From Prorocentrum cordatum (Eukaryota > Sar > Dinophyceae > Prorocentrales > Prorocentraceae), in assembly GCA_963575745.1 (NCBI GenBank), contig CAUYUJ010015265.1, positions 300,001-330,000 on the forward strand: 30,000 nt of DNA. The letters run 5' to 3'. A model generated the notes under the pieces. It was not told the DNA's origin, made no database searches, and saw only the letters and a list, made by a program, of their open reading frames with translations. How positions within the stretch are numbered: position 1 is the first letter of the stretch; every line of letters begins with the position of its first letter. A program made the position numbers and the translations under genes. This document shows, one piece after another, positions 1-9,235 of this stretch.

Positions 1-457
1 GAGAAGGGAGGGATGGCGGGAGGGACGGAAGAGGGAATAAGATGAAGCGGCAGCGAATGCGGAGGAGGAGGAGGAGGAGAAATATGCGGAGTGGGAGTAA
101 ACGGAGGAGGAGGAAGAGGAAGAGGAAGAGGAAGAGGAAGAGGAAGAGGAGAAGAGGATGATGATGCGGATGGATATAATGGAGAGAACGAGGACTCATG
201 ATGAGGAGGAGCAGCAGAACGAATGGGGAGGAGGCGGAGGAACGAGGAGGGGAAGGAAGAAGAGGAGAGAGAAGATGAGGGTGGAGGAGGAGGGTGAGGA
301 GGAGGAAGAAGAGGAGGAGGAGGTGGAGGGGGAGGAGGAAGGGGATAAGGAGGAGGAGGCTGAGCAGGATGAGCAGACAGAACAGGTGGATGAGAAGCGG
401 GAGGAAGAGGTGGAGGGAGAAGACGAATTAGAGGAAGAGGAGGAGGAGGAGAAGGAG

Positions 458-489
<32 letters not shown>

Positions 490-535
490 CGGGGAGGAGG
501 AGGAGGAGGATGCGGAGGAGGAGGAGGAGAACCAC
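1..535 (+). repeat. GGA/GAA purine-rich low-complexity DNA
   Basis: Almost every base is a purine. GGA and GAA triplets alternate, with occasional GAT and ATG. Runs of pure GGA occur near 62-78, 290-325, 435-490 and 495-530. The tract reads as poly-Glu on + and poly-Ser/Leu on -, which is what any GGA array gives, so I do not call these frames genes. The strand asymmetry makes it a candidate for triplex or G-rich structure. Confidence 0.9.
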
Positions 536-641
536 CTGATCTGTTCTGCTACCTCTTCTGGCTCCGCCCCCTCGGATAGCCCCGCTAGAGGGCAGACTCC
601 TCCCTTTCCGATCTTCAAGTGCCGAGGGCAAGCCGCAGCAG

Positions 642-1192
642 AAGCACGAAGACGACGGCGAGTGCGATGACGATGGAGATGAGGATGAGGATGAGGATGA
701 GTACGAAGAGAAGGAGGAGGAGCAAGAGCAGAAGGAGGATGAGGATGATGATCATGCTGACGATGCTGCTTTTGCTGGTGCTGATGCGCATGCTGCTGTT
801 GCTGATAATGACGATGATGCAGATGATGATGTTGATGCTGATGATGATGATGCTGATGCTGGTGATTATGATGATGCCGATGCTGGAGCTGATGATGATG
901 TCGATGATGATGCTGATGCCGCTGCTGCTGCTGATTCTGATGAGGATGATGATGCTGCTGCTGATGATGATGATGATGATGATGGTGAGGATGTTGGTGC
1001 TGAGGCTGAGGGTGCTGATTCTGATGCTGATTATGCTAATGAGTGTGGAATGTGTACCAGCATACGTATGATTATGATTATGTCTATGGTTGTGATTCTG
1101 CATAGACGTGTGCCTATACGTGAGTCTGAATGTAAGTGTGAGCATGGCTCGGATTTTGAACACGATTATGAGTATACATCTGTGTATGGGTA
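642..1192 (+). repeat. Degenerate GAT/GCT triplet array, open in one frame
   Basis: From about 642 to 1035 the sequence is built of in-phase triplets, mostly GAT, GCT, GAG and GGT. In that phase it encodes an Asp/Ala/Glu-rich chain with scattered Tyr, His, Asn and Val. The same frame runs on, without a stop, through a less repetitive tail (about 1036-1189) and ends at TAG 1190-1192. No ATG opens the frame at its left end. It could be a microsatellite aged by point mutation or an exon for an acidic protein. I favour the first because neighbouring arrays differ in sequence but share the pattern. The short stretch before it (536-641) is ordinary mixed sequence. Confidence 0.7.
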
Positions 1193-1313
1193 GGAGGTAG
1201 GAGTATGCATATGCGTGTTCGTATTCGCATGATGATGCCTGTGGCGTTGACATTGGCGATGATGATCCTGCTGCTGATGGCGATGATGGGGGTTATGCTG
1301 CCGATGATGATAC
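1193..1313. other. Degenerate triplet spacer before the tandem array
   Basis: Mixed sequence still rich in GAT/GCT-like triplets, especially 1251-1310. It leads directly into the first copy of the ~630-bp tandem unit. No gene is visible. Confidence 0.5.
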
Positions 1314-1940
1314 ATCACCAGACCGAAAGTTTTTCTCTTTGATAAAAAAGTATGAAAACACCGATGGGTCCAATTGGATCCGTGTTCGCTTGTGTGACAG
1401 TGTCGTGGATCCTATATGCGTCTTACGCGGATCCAATTATCCGTGTGTGAAAAACAAATGGATCCATTAATTTTCCTGTGATCGAATTAATAATAATTCG
1501 CATCCCGGACCCAGGTGGACTGGGCTCCGCGGGGCTCCGCGGGGCTCCGCACGCGAAGCATCCTGCTATCCACATAACTGTGGACCTGCTGACCGAAGCT
1601 ATGATTATACGGGGGAGGGGGGTCTACAGCGGGCCTGGCCACCTCCCGCATCTCCTCCCATAACATATGGCACGCCCCAAGGCGAAGAGAACGCGACATG
1701 TATCCGCTCACTTGAACGGCGCGTCGCTTCCGACATTTCGGGCCGAACTGCGTCTCTCGCACTATCACCATGCACTCTTTCGCAAAAGCATCAATCGCAC
1801 GGCGTGAAGGGCCACTAGTTTGCTGATCGCTGCAGAAAAGGCGAGCGCTGGGGATAATGAAACAGACGCGTGACGTATGGTGAGTCTGTTCTGCCACCGC
1901 CGCCCCTGCGTGCAAGTGCGAGAGGGGTGCCGAATCCTTC
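1314..1940. repeat. Copy 1 of ~630-660 bp tandem unit
   Basis: First of three head-to-tail copies (starts at 1314, 1941 and 2604, each beginning with a variant of ATCCCCAGGCCGAAAG). It contains several GGATCC sites, an AT-rich stretch around 1465-1500, and a GC-rich half. Compared with copy 2 it lacks about 37 bp after 1740, where copy 2 carries the GGCCTGCGTAAG segment. An open frame of 228 codons crosses copies 1 and 2 on the minus strand (1487-2173). It is not convincingly protein-like. Confidence 0.9.
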
Positions 1941-2603
1941 ATCCCCAGGCCGAAAGTTTTTCCTCTTGGATTTAAAGTTGAAAATACCGATGGATCCAAT
2001 TTGATCTCCTTTCGGGTGTGCGACAGTGTCGTGGGTCCTCTCTTGGTCTTGCGCGGGTCCAATTTCCTGTGTGTGAGGAGTCGCTGGATCCATTTATTTT
2101 CCGGAAATATATGTATATATACACAATAATATTCAACATCCCGGACCCAAGGGAAATGGGTTCCGCGGGGCACCTCAAGCGAAGCATCATGCTATCCACG
2201 GAGCCGTGGACCTGCTGACCAAAGCTTTGATTAGAAGGGGGAGGGGGGTCCACAGCGGGCCTCGCCAACTCCCGCATCTCCTCCTGTAACATATGGCACG
2301 CCCCATGCTGAAAAGAACGCTCGTGTATCCGCTCACCTGAACGGCGCGTCGCTTCCGACGTGTCGGGCTCAAGAGGGAAACCGTTCGGCCTGCGTAAGCG
2401 GGATTTCGAACTGCGTCTCTCCCACTAACGCTGTGCACTCTTTCGCAAGAAACATCAATCGCACGGCGTGCAATGCCGCTAGTTTGCCGATCGCTACAAA
2501 AAGGCGAGCGCTGGGGATAATAAAGCAGACGCGTGATGTATGGTGAGTGTGTTCTGCCACCGCCGCCCCTGCGTGCAAGTGCGAGAGGGGTGCCAAATCC
2601 TTC
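1941..2603. repeat. Copy 2 of ~630-660 bp tandem unit
   Basis: The fullest copy (663 bp). It aligns with copies 1 and 3 throughout, with substitutions and small indels. The AT-rich section is longer here (2100-2145, TATATA-containing). A short palindrome, TCCACGG-AG-CCGTGGA, lies at 2195-2210. It recurs in copy 3 and, with paired changes, in copy 1. The function is unknown; it could be a satellite unit or tandem remnants of a mobile element. Confidence 0.9.
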
Positions 2604-3054
2604 ATCCCAAGGACGAATTTTTTCCTCTCGGATAAACAACTTGATGGTACCGATGTCTCCAATGTGATCCCTTCTCGCTTGTGCAACAGTGTCGTGGGTC
2701 CTCTATTGGTTTTTGCGCGGATCCATTTTCCCGTGTGCGAGAAATCAATGGATCCATCTATTTTCTGGGAATACATATACAATAATATTTAACATCCCAC
2801 ACCCAATGGCAATGGGTTCGCGGGGCACCGCACGCGAAGCATCATGCTATCCACGGAACCGTGGATCTGCTGACCAAAGCTTTGATTATACGGGGGAGAC
2901 GGGGTCTACATCGGGCCTCGCCAACTCCCGCATCTCCTCCCGTAGCATTTGGCACGCCCCAAGCCGAAAGGAGCGCTCGTGTATCCGCTCACCTGAACGG
3001 CGCGTCGCTTCTGACATTCTGGGTTCACGAGGAAGATCTTTCGGCCTGCGTAAG
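2604..3054. repeat. Copy 3 of tandem unit, truncated on the right
   Basis: Matches copy 2 from its start up to the segment GGCCTGCGTAAG, then stops exactly where the GAT/GCT array begins at 3055. About 210 bp of the unit are missing. The junction is sharp, consistent with array growth or insertion at that point. Confidence 0.85.
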
Positions 3055-3565
3055 TAATGACGGTGATGCTGATGCTGATGCTGATGATGATGGCGATGCT
3101 GATGCTGGTGATGATGATTATCTCGATGAGGATGGTGACGATAATGATGGCGTTGCGGGTGCTGATGTTGCGGGCGATGTTGACGACGATGGTGCTGGTG
3201 CCATTGATGATGGTGATGCTGTTGATGCTGATACTGATGCTGCTGATGATGATTATGCTGCTGCTGATGATGCGGTTTTTGATGCTGCTGCTGCCAATGC
3301 TGCCCTTGCAGACGATGATGCTGATTACGTCGATGATGATGCCGATGTTGATGATTATAATGATGATGTCTATGCTGATGGTCACGCGGATAATCATGAT
3401 GATGAGCATGATGACGATGATGATGGTAATGGTGATGATTATGGTGGTGGTGATCATGACTATCATGATGATTTTGCAATTGATGTTCATGTTGATGATC
3501 AGGACGTTGATGACGTTGATGCGGACGATGGCGATGCTGATAATGGTGCCGGCTGTTCGTGTTAA
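3055..3565 (+). repeat. Degenerate GAT/GCT array, acidic open frame
   Basis: About 500 bp of in-phase triplets, nearly all of purine-any-pyrimidine form (GAT, GCT, GGT, GTT, AAT). The frame is open from 2861 inside the tandem unit to a TAA at about 3563-3565. It encodes a chain dominated by Asp and Ala with Gly, Val, Tyr, Asn and His. Ala is written with GCT, GCC, GCG and GCA, so third positions vary while phase is kept. There is no recognisable domain. Either an old microsatellite that lost no phase or an acidic protein exon. Confidence 0.7.
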
Positions 3566-3735
3566 CTGTACTTGTTTGCTGCATCTTCTCATTATGATTG
3601 TGGTGGTGATGCCGGAACAGACCCGAATGCTGATGGTGATGTTGTTGATGATGATGCAGATGGTGATGATGATGAGGAGGAGGGAGAGAAGGAGGATGAG
3701 GATGAAGATGAGGATGACGATTGCGATGTTGTTGT

Positions 3736-3776
<41 letters not shown>

Positions 3777-3810
3777 TGGAGGAGGAGGAGGAGGAGGAGG
3801 AGGAAGATAA
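3566..3810 (+). repeat. GAT array passing into GGA array
   Basis: Continues the previous array in another phase: mixed GAT/GTT triplets, GGA/GAA at 3675-3720, a pure GAT run at about 3737-3775, then pure GGA at 3776-3804. The direct GAT to GGA transition recurs elsewhere in the window (16590, 15530). Confidence 0.9.
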
Positions 3811-4475
3811 TTCTCTAGTCGGGGATGTACATTGGGGATATGGTCGCCAAGGAGGTCCTACATCTTGAATCTAGTCGGGAAGCGGCATAGTTTTCAATGA
3901 TGTTTGTCTCTCCGGGGCATCTTCGGGAAGCTGTGGGGCCACCTTGAGCCATATCGGGGCCTTCCAGGGGCCTGTAAGGGAGCAAGGTGGAGGCAATTTC
4001 GGGCCAACGTTGACCACCTGGAGCCACATTGGAGGCAATCTTCGGCTATCAGGTGCCATCTTGGAGCCATCTTGAGCTAGCGCGGACGCTCAATATACCC
4101 GCGATAGGCTGTAAGCAAGTAGGGCAAGTCTGGCGGGGCGACTACACGAGGCGCTCGCCCCATTTGCTGGGGACGGAACGTGAAGGCAGTGAGAAAGAAC
4201 GCATACCCGTGCAGATCAGAAACAAAAATCCTCGCAGGCAGATTGCTCGGCACGCGTGTCCCGAGACTTCTTGATGGCTGTGATCTGATTGGCTCACTCG
4301 AGACAAGGGGGAAGGACAGGAGGTGGAGAAAGGGTGGGAGGGACGGAGGAAACCTGAGGGCGACTGACCGTCCAGTTTATTTCCCGTCAGGTACCTGCAG
4401 AGGGGAAACAAGGTCGTTTTAACAATAATTGCCACGCTGAAGCCACCTGCGCCCCGAGGGCGAGCGGGGCTAGCA
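3811..4475. other. Unassigned spacer with a degenerate tandem repeat
   Basis: No gene recognised. Between about 3939 and 4076 a motif close to CCATCTTGGAGCCA occurs four times, alternating with GGAGGCAATCTTCGG. This looks like an old tandem repeat. The rest (4080-4475) is unique-looking mixed sequence. Confidence 0.4.
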
Positions 4476-4737
4476 AGATGAGGGGGTGGAGGAGGGGGAG
4501 GAGGAGGAGGAGGACGTGGAGGAAAGGGAGGAAGAGGTGGAGGAGGAGGAGGAGGAGGAGGAGGAGGAGGAGGAGGAGGAGAGGAGGAGAGGATGAGGAG
4601 GAGGAGGAGGAGGAGGAGGAGGAGGAGGAGGAGGAGGAGGAGGAGGAGGAGGAGGAGGAGGAGGAGGAGGAGGAGGAGGAGGAGGAGGAGGAGGAGGAGG
4701 AGGAGGAGGAAGATGAGGAGGAGGAGGAGGAGGAACG
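4476..4737 (+). repeat. Long GGA microsatellite
   Basis: Nearly uninterrupted GGA for about 250 bp, with a handful of GAT, GTG and AAG variants. Any reading frame here is a homopolymer (Glu, Gly or Arg on +; Pro, Ser or Leu on -) and is not treated as coding. Confidence 0.95.
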
Positions 4738-4962
4738 CCACGACGGGGGGAAGGGGGATAGCGCACTAACCTTTCTCTATCATGCGAGGCCTCTGCCGGC
4801 GGCGCCGACCACGGGGACCCAAGGCCACCTTTTCCGGGGGGCGCATCCCCGCCTCCGCTCTTTCGGCGGCTGGCCGGCGAAGCGGAGGGGGGGTCCTTCG
4901 TCGTCGTTCTCAGCCTCCTCCCTCCGGCTCCTCGTCCCCGCTCCTCCTCCTCCTCCTCCTCC
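4738..4962. other. GC-rich spacer left of the retroelement
   Basis: Mixed GC-rich sequence with no recognised gene. It ends in a short CTC/TCC run (4938-4962) that abuts the left terminal repeat of the retroelement. A TCC tract also follows the second copy of the right-hand repeat (10619 onward), so the TCC run may belong to the element's end structure. Confidence 0.4.
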
Positions 4963-5039
4963 TGTTCTGTACTTCGTTCGAGATGGTGCTGGGGGAGGGG
5001 CCGCAATCCATTGCCATTGAGGCCCCTTAGTGTCGCGCT
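4963..5039 (+). repeat. Left copy of terminal direct repeat
   Basis: Begins TGTTCTGTACTTCGTTCGAG and ends GTGTCGCGCT. It matches 10351-10435 in the same orientation, apart from an 8-bp insertion in the right copy and a few substitutions. It ends 6 bp before the gag-like ATG at 5046. Confidence 0.8.
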
Positions 5040-5045
5040 GAGGGC

Positions 5046-5703
5046 TTGAGCCAGGCGATGCAGGCTGGGCTGGCAGCGCTGGCGCACGACCTGAACCAAA
5101 CGATCATGACGGCTCTGGTGGTGCGGGCGGGCGCGCAGACCTGCCCCGACTGTTACTGTGCGCCGCAGCTCGGGTGTCTGCCGCTGACCTGCTCGTGCCC
5201 GGGGGGCGAGGTCGTGGTCTCGGCGGCCGGCAGCCCCGGTTTCACCGGGGGGCAGCTCGCCGCCGTGGCGGGCATCGCGCCGGGCAGCGGCACAGCGCTC
5301 GGGGCCGCCGCGGCGCTGTGGGCAACGCTCCCGAGGGCGGCGCCGCGTGCGGGCGCGCCTCCGCTGGCTGTGGTGTCGCCCGAGCCAGCCGCGCTAACGG
5401 ACGTGCGGGCGGTGGCGGCTGAGTAGGCGCGGGCCTTCCATCGCTCGACGCCGACCGCGTCAGCGTGATGGCGGGCGCGGTGGTCGCCGGAGGGCTCCAC
5501 CTCACTCGCTACAACGTGGGGGGGGTGCGGTCTACCACGAGAGGCTCGACCTGTACCCCACCGGGTGCGTGCTGACGCCCGACTTCGACGACTACGAGGA
5601 GGCCACGTCGCCCGACGCGGACGTCCATAGCGTCCATTTCGCGGTCGGCCAGGGCGGGCGCGTGGGCGGTGTGTCGGAGGGCCAAACCTATACCGCTGCG
5701 TGC
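5046..5703 (+). pseudogene. Gag-like N-terminal segment, two frameshifts
   Basis: The first frame (ATG 5046 to TAG 5426, 126 codons) has a cysteine cluster, TCPDCYCAPQLGC...TCSC, at residues about 32-51, followed by an Ala/Gly-rich stretch. The reading then has to move to a second frame (5440-5520, ending LTRYNVG) and a third (from about 5522, VYHERLDLYP...LTPDFDDYEEATSPD) to stay sensible. The second shift falls in a G7 run at 5517-5523. The CPDC cluster and VYHERL/DDYEE block resemble the N-terminal part of gag-like proteins of dinoflagellate retroelements, as I recall them. The likely role in a live copy would be particle or nucleic-acid packaging; this is inference. The similarity stops near 5703, where the inverted segment begins. 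Confidence 0.55.
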
Positions 5704-5807
5704 AGCTGCCGACGGCCGCAGTTGTCTGGGCCGCGCTGCGCCGCTGCTGGATACGGCGTGCTCCCCGAGTCGCCGTTTGTATTGCAATTCTCGGCCGCGA
5801 ACTGCGC

Positions 5808-6254
5808 GGCAGCTCCGGGCGCGCCATCGAGGCGGGGCGCGCCCCGCCCATGAAGGCCTGCGTCTCCTCCAGCGGCAGCTCGTTGTTGCGCTGCTGTTGC
5901 TCGGCGCTGCGATCGCCCCATGCAGTTGCGCTCGATGGGCTGGAGCCCCCTGTAATCTGTCTCGGCGCTCGCCAGGTTGAAGACATACAGGTGGCCCGAC
6001 CCCCTATGGCCTCCAGCATCCTGCACAGCGCGTCGCGCGTGTCCCCGCCGTAGTCCGCGGCTGTGAGCTTGCGGCGGGTCTTCCACATATCACGATGCAG
6101 CATCGGGCCGCCGTCCTTCACCTGGCATCTGGCGCGCCACGCCGCGGTGCGAGGCGCCGGGACTGCGAAGTCCGGCAGGACCTCCTGGCGGCGCAGATGG
6201 AGGACCTCGCGCCAGTCACGAGCGGCCCGCCATGCACCAGCCCCTGCGATCGCC
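5808..6254. repeat. Copy B of 447-bp near-identical direct repeat
   Basis: Matches 6628-7074 in the same orientation at an offset of exactly 820 bp. I find only two differences, at 5886 (T versus C at 6706) and 6148 (T versus C at 6968). It carries the gag-like middle part in reverse orientation. Confidence 0.95.
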
Positions 6255-6488
6255 GCCGGCACGTCCAGCGTCCTCCCGTCGCTGCCTCTGAACGCCTGCT
6301 TGAAGTACGCGACCTCCGCCTGCTTGAGCAGCGCGCCTGACGCCCCGCTCCCTCTTGGCAGCGTGAACAGACCCCTGCGGCCCACGCGCGCCGTGAGCGT
6401 TGCTCCGCCAGCGACGCAACCAGCATGGGCTCCCCGTAGACGACGTCCTCAGAGGCGATCCACGTCCTCGGAGGCGATCCACACCCAT
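5808..6488 (-). pseudogene. Gag-like middle segment, inverted (copy B)
   Basis: Read on the minus strand from 6488 it gives WIASEDVVYGEPM, then after a frameshift RGLFTLPRGSG, YFKQAF, VLPDFAVPAPR and MWKTRRKLTAADYGGDTRD. After two more frame changes comes the block FNLASAETDYRGLQ, then EETQAFMGGARPASMARPEL. The spacing of these blocks fits the central part of the gag-like protein whose N-terminus lies at 5046-5703. Here it points the other way, so the element has suffered an internal inversion. A 20-bp tandem duplication (about 6447-6483) doubles the ASEDV codons. The left edge at 5808 is where similarity to copy A ends. Confidence 0.5.
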
Positions 6489-7074
6489 CCTGGCGCGGCC
6501 TCCCCGCTCGGCCAGTGGGGCCGTCGCGGCCCCATCGGGGATCGCGGCGGCGGCCTGCTCCTCCCGTAGCTCCCCGGCGTTCTTCTCGATGCGTGAGATG
6601 CGCCCCATCTCCTTCGAGACCGCCCCCGGCAGCTCCGGGCGCGCCATCGAGGCGGGGCGCGCCCCGCCCATGAAGGCCTGCGTCTCCTCCAGCGGCAGCT
6701 CGTTGCTGCGCTGCTGTTGCTCGGCGCTGCGATCGCCCCATGCAGTTGCGCTCGATGGGCTGGAGCCCCCTGTAATCTGTCTCGGCGCTCGCCAGGTTGA
6801 AGACATACAGGTGGCCCGACCCCCTATGGCCTCCAGCATCCTGCACAGCGCGTCGCGCGTGTCCCCGCCGTAGTCCGCGGCTGTGAGCTTGCGGCGGGTC
6901 TTCCACATATCACGATGCAGCATCGGGCCGCCGTCCTTCACCTGGCATCTGGCGCGCCACGCCGCGGCGCGAGGCGCCGGGACTGCGAAGTCCGGCAGGA
7001 CCTCCTGGCGGCGCAGATGGAGGACCTCGCGCCAGTCACGAGCGGCCCGCCATGCACCAGCCCCTGCGATCGCC
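6489..7074 (-). pseudogene. Gag-like middle and C-terminal segment, inverted (copy A)
   Basis: Minus-strand reading from 7074: GAGAWRAARDW, VLPDFAVPAPR, MWKTRRKLTAADYGGDTRD, AFMGGARPASMARPEL. It then continues past the duplicated part into VSKEMGRISRIEKNAGELRE, a charged C-terminal helix-like stretch followed by an Ala-rich tail. This extension is missing from copy B. The two frame changes around the FNLASAETDYRGLQ block are the same as in copy B, so they arose before the 820-bp duplication. A 346-codon frame runs across 6216-7256, but only part of it follows the conserved blocks. Confidence 0.5.
6628..7074. repeat. Copy A of 447-bp near-identical direct repeat
   Basis: Partner of 5808-6254. 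It ends at 7074, exactly where plus-strand RT-like sequence begins, so the duplication boundary coincides with the inversion boundary. Confidence 0.95.
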
Positions 7075-8060
7075 TGCCCGTGCGCCCGACGGAGGTCCCC
7101 GCCATCCTCTCGGACCAGCCCGGCTGGGTTTTCGATGGGGATCGTGGGGCTCTGAGGCCTCGAGCTCGGCGTGCTTGGAGGCTGCGCATGGGTGTTCAGG
7201 GGCCCCCGGGGCAGGGCTGCGCTCCGGACCGCCAGGTCGGGAAGGTCACGGGGCACTTCGCGTTCGTCGCCCTGGCTGGGAGGCCCCTCCTGTTTGTCTT
7301 TAGCTCCGCCTGCAGATTCTGTCGGAAGTACTTCAGCCGCGTCAGAAAGTTGCCCTTCGGTCCGCCGGGGGCTCCAGTGGGCCGCCGCTCTCCTCTCGCG
7401 CGTCTCGCAGGGCCCAACATTCGCGCGCCCTGGGGCCCCGCCGCGCGCGCGAGCGACGCCGGCGAGGAAGGGGGGGGGGAGTTTGTCAGGAGGGGGCCCG
7501 CGTCGCCGTGGTCCGAACCGCTGGTAGGTGCACCGAAATTTTGAGATTTTTACATCCTGATGGATCGCGACCTCGTGACTGTCTCAACGGACCCGGGGAC
7601 CACCTGGAGGAGCAGGAGCAGGGGCAGGGGGTCGTGGAGGGCGAGAGGTGGAACGGGCTGCGGGAGCAGGAGGTCGCGGCGGGCGAGATGTGGAAGGTTT
7701 TGGCGGTTTCGAGCGAGCTCTACGGGGGCAGGTGGCAGGTCGCATCGAGTGAGGAATGGGCGAGGCTGGGGAAGATGGTCGTCTTGGAGGGCCGCGCCAT
7801 CGCCCGCGCGCTCCGACATGAATCGCGTGACTCGAAGTTCTTTGAGCGTCGCGTCTTTTTCCTGTCCGACCACATGTCGTGTGCGCCCTGCAGAAGGGCC
7901 GCTCCTCGGCCGGGGGGGTGTCCTGCGGGTCCCGAGGCAGTGGGCCGCCCGGTGTCTGGCCGGAGCGGCGCAGCCTGCCGTCCGCTGGACCCCCTCCGAG
8001 GGGGGCGTGGCGGATGCGCCGTCGCGCCGCCGCGCCCGCCTGGGAGTCTGGCTCGACGGC
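7075..8060 (+). pseudogene. Reverse transcriptase end and RNase H-like domain
   Basis: In one frame to 7544: VFDGDRGALRPRARRAWRL, then VGKVTGHFAFVALAGRPLL and a Phe/Arg-rich helix, then APWGPAARASDAGEEGGG. The ASDA with a following Gly-rich strand looks like the first acidic motif of a retroelement RNase H. A stop and a shift move to a second frame (7545-7905) with EMWKVLAVSSELYGGRWQ, VVLEGRAIARALRHE and VFFLSDHMS. The Glu and Asp are placed like the next RNase H acidic residues. A third frame gives PAVRWTPSEGGVADAPSRR, close to the WxPSExNxADAxSR end seen in this class. The polymerase catalytic core (YxDD region) is not present; it was probably lost at the 7074 junction. Non-functional. Confidence 0.55.
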
Positions 8061-8425
8061 CCCGCAAGCGCCGCGAGCCCGGACGTCGGCCGCTGGGCCC
8101 CCCGCGACGGGAGCGGTGCCGGCCGCCGGGCCGACGTCCGCGGCGCTGGCGCGGAGCTCGACGCGCTGGCGGCGCGAGAGGCCGCCGCCGGCCCCCCGCA
8201 GGGCGCCCGCTGCGCCCCGGCCGTCCGGCCGCTTGCCGCCCCCCCTGGCGGGAGCGGCGCGTGGGCGCGGCTGGGGCCGGGGCGCGGAGGCTGGAGCGGC
8301 GCCCGCTGGCCTGACGGGAGGTCGGGCGCAAGCCGGCGAGGGCGGCCCGGCGGCTGAGGCCGGGGGGTTCGCCGGCAGTCCGCGGCCAAGCGGCGGGCGG
8401 GGCGCCGGACCTGCAGCTGGCGTCG
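8061..8425 (+). other. GC-rich linker between RNase H-like and recombinase parts
   Basis: About 80% G+C by eye. It encodes Ala/Pro/Arg/Gly-rich peptide in all frames, with no motif I recognise. Position suggests a low-complexity linker of the polyprotein. Confidence 0.35.
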
Positions 8426-9235
8426 GTGCCGGCGAAGACGGCGCCGCAGTGCGACGCCCCGTGGCAGTCCATCCTGCGGTCGCGGGCCGCGGGGCGCCGA
8501 GCCCAGCGACGAGGAGCTCCACGTGCTGCTGGCCGCCTTGATGGACAACGAGCACATGGGCGGGGATCTGGCGCAGCGCGGGCCCAAGCAGCTGGCGGCG
8601 GTGAAGTACTTTTAGCCGCAGTGCGCGCGCGGGGGGCGAGCCGCCTCCGCGCTCCACGCGGGCGCTGAAGGGCTGGAAGCGGCTGGCCCCAGGGCGGGCG
8701 CGACTGTCGCTGTCGTGGGAAGGGGGTCGCCCTCCTGGCCGCGGGGCTGCTGTGCGCGGTCGTCTGGGCGATGGCGGCCTGGGCCGACGTCGCGCCCCGC
8801 TGCTGCCCGCGGGCGCGCGAGATGATCGCCGTGCTCGCGCCCAGCGCCGCGGCTACCACGCGGGCGATCATCGCGCGCCTGTCCGAGGGGCAGGTCAGCA
8901 GCAAGGCGCGCGAGATCGCAGTGACGACGGTGTTCGATCCGCCAGGTGTCCAGTTCCTTAACGACGGGCTGGTGGTCTTGCGCTGCGAGACGCCGGTCGG
9001 CTGAGGCATCGTGGGCTTCGACCGCGCCGGCTGGGTCAGGAGCTTTCGCCCAGCTGGCGTCCGCGCGGGGGTCGGGGGCCGGGCTCCGGAGCTGTGCGAG
9101 CTCCGCGACGGCGGGCCAAGCCGCGACAGTGCGGCCCAGTGTCGGACAGCGCAGGAGATCAAGCTGCGCGACAGGCGGCGCTGCGACTCCAGCGTCAAGC
9201 GCTACCAGAAGGAGGGGCGCCTCGGGAAGTAGCTG
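8426..9235 (+). pseudogene. Tyrosine recombinase (phage-integrase-like), decayed
   Basis: Frame 3 carries the block EELHVLLAALMDNEHMGG and GPKQLAAVKYF, then a TAG at 8613-8615. After shifts come ALKGWKRLAPGRARLSLSWE and LLAAGLL. From about 8716 one frame runs through SEGQVSSKAREIAVTTVFD, a TGA at 9002-9004, ELRDGGPSRDS and SVKRYQKEGRLGK, to TAG 9230-9232. The last block places the presumed nucleophile Tyr in RYQK. Where this family, as I remember it, has Arg-His-Gly-Gly before the Tyr, this copy has Arg-Asp-Gly-Gly. The usual RGRW reads RDRR. With three stops, frame changes and altered catalytic positions it cannot work. A live enzyme would integrate the circular cDNA. Confidence 0.6.

Noticed and set aside
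158-670. 170-codon plus frame and its minus-strand partners, Glu/Ser-rich
   Set aside because: Direct translation of GGA/GAA repeats. All three frames on both strands stay open, as expected from the repeat itself.
1487-2173. 228-codon minus-strand frame across the tandem unit
   Set aside because: The corresponding frame is broken in copies 2 and 3 and there is no recognisable motif. More likely noncoding satellite.
3937-3958. Reverse-strand spliced-leader resemblance (CTTGAGCCA)
   Set aside because: Only nine bases match, and they belong to a local degenerate tandem repeat.
4142-5099. Long poly-Pro, poly-Leu and poly-Glu frames around the GGA tract
   Set aside because: Homopolymer translations of the microsatellite, with no conserved flanking domain.
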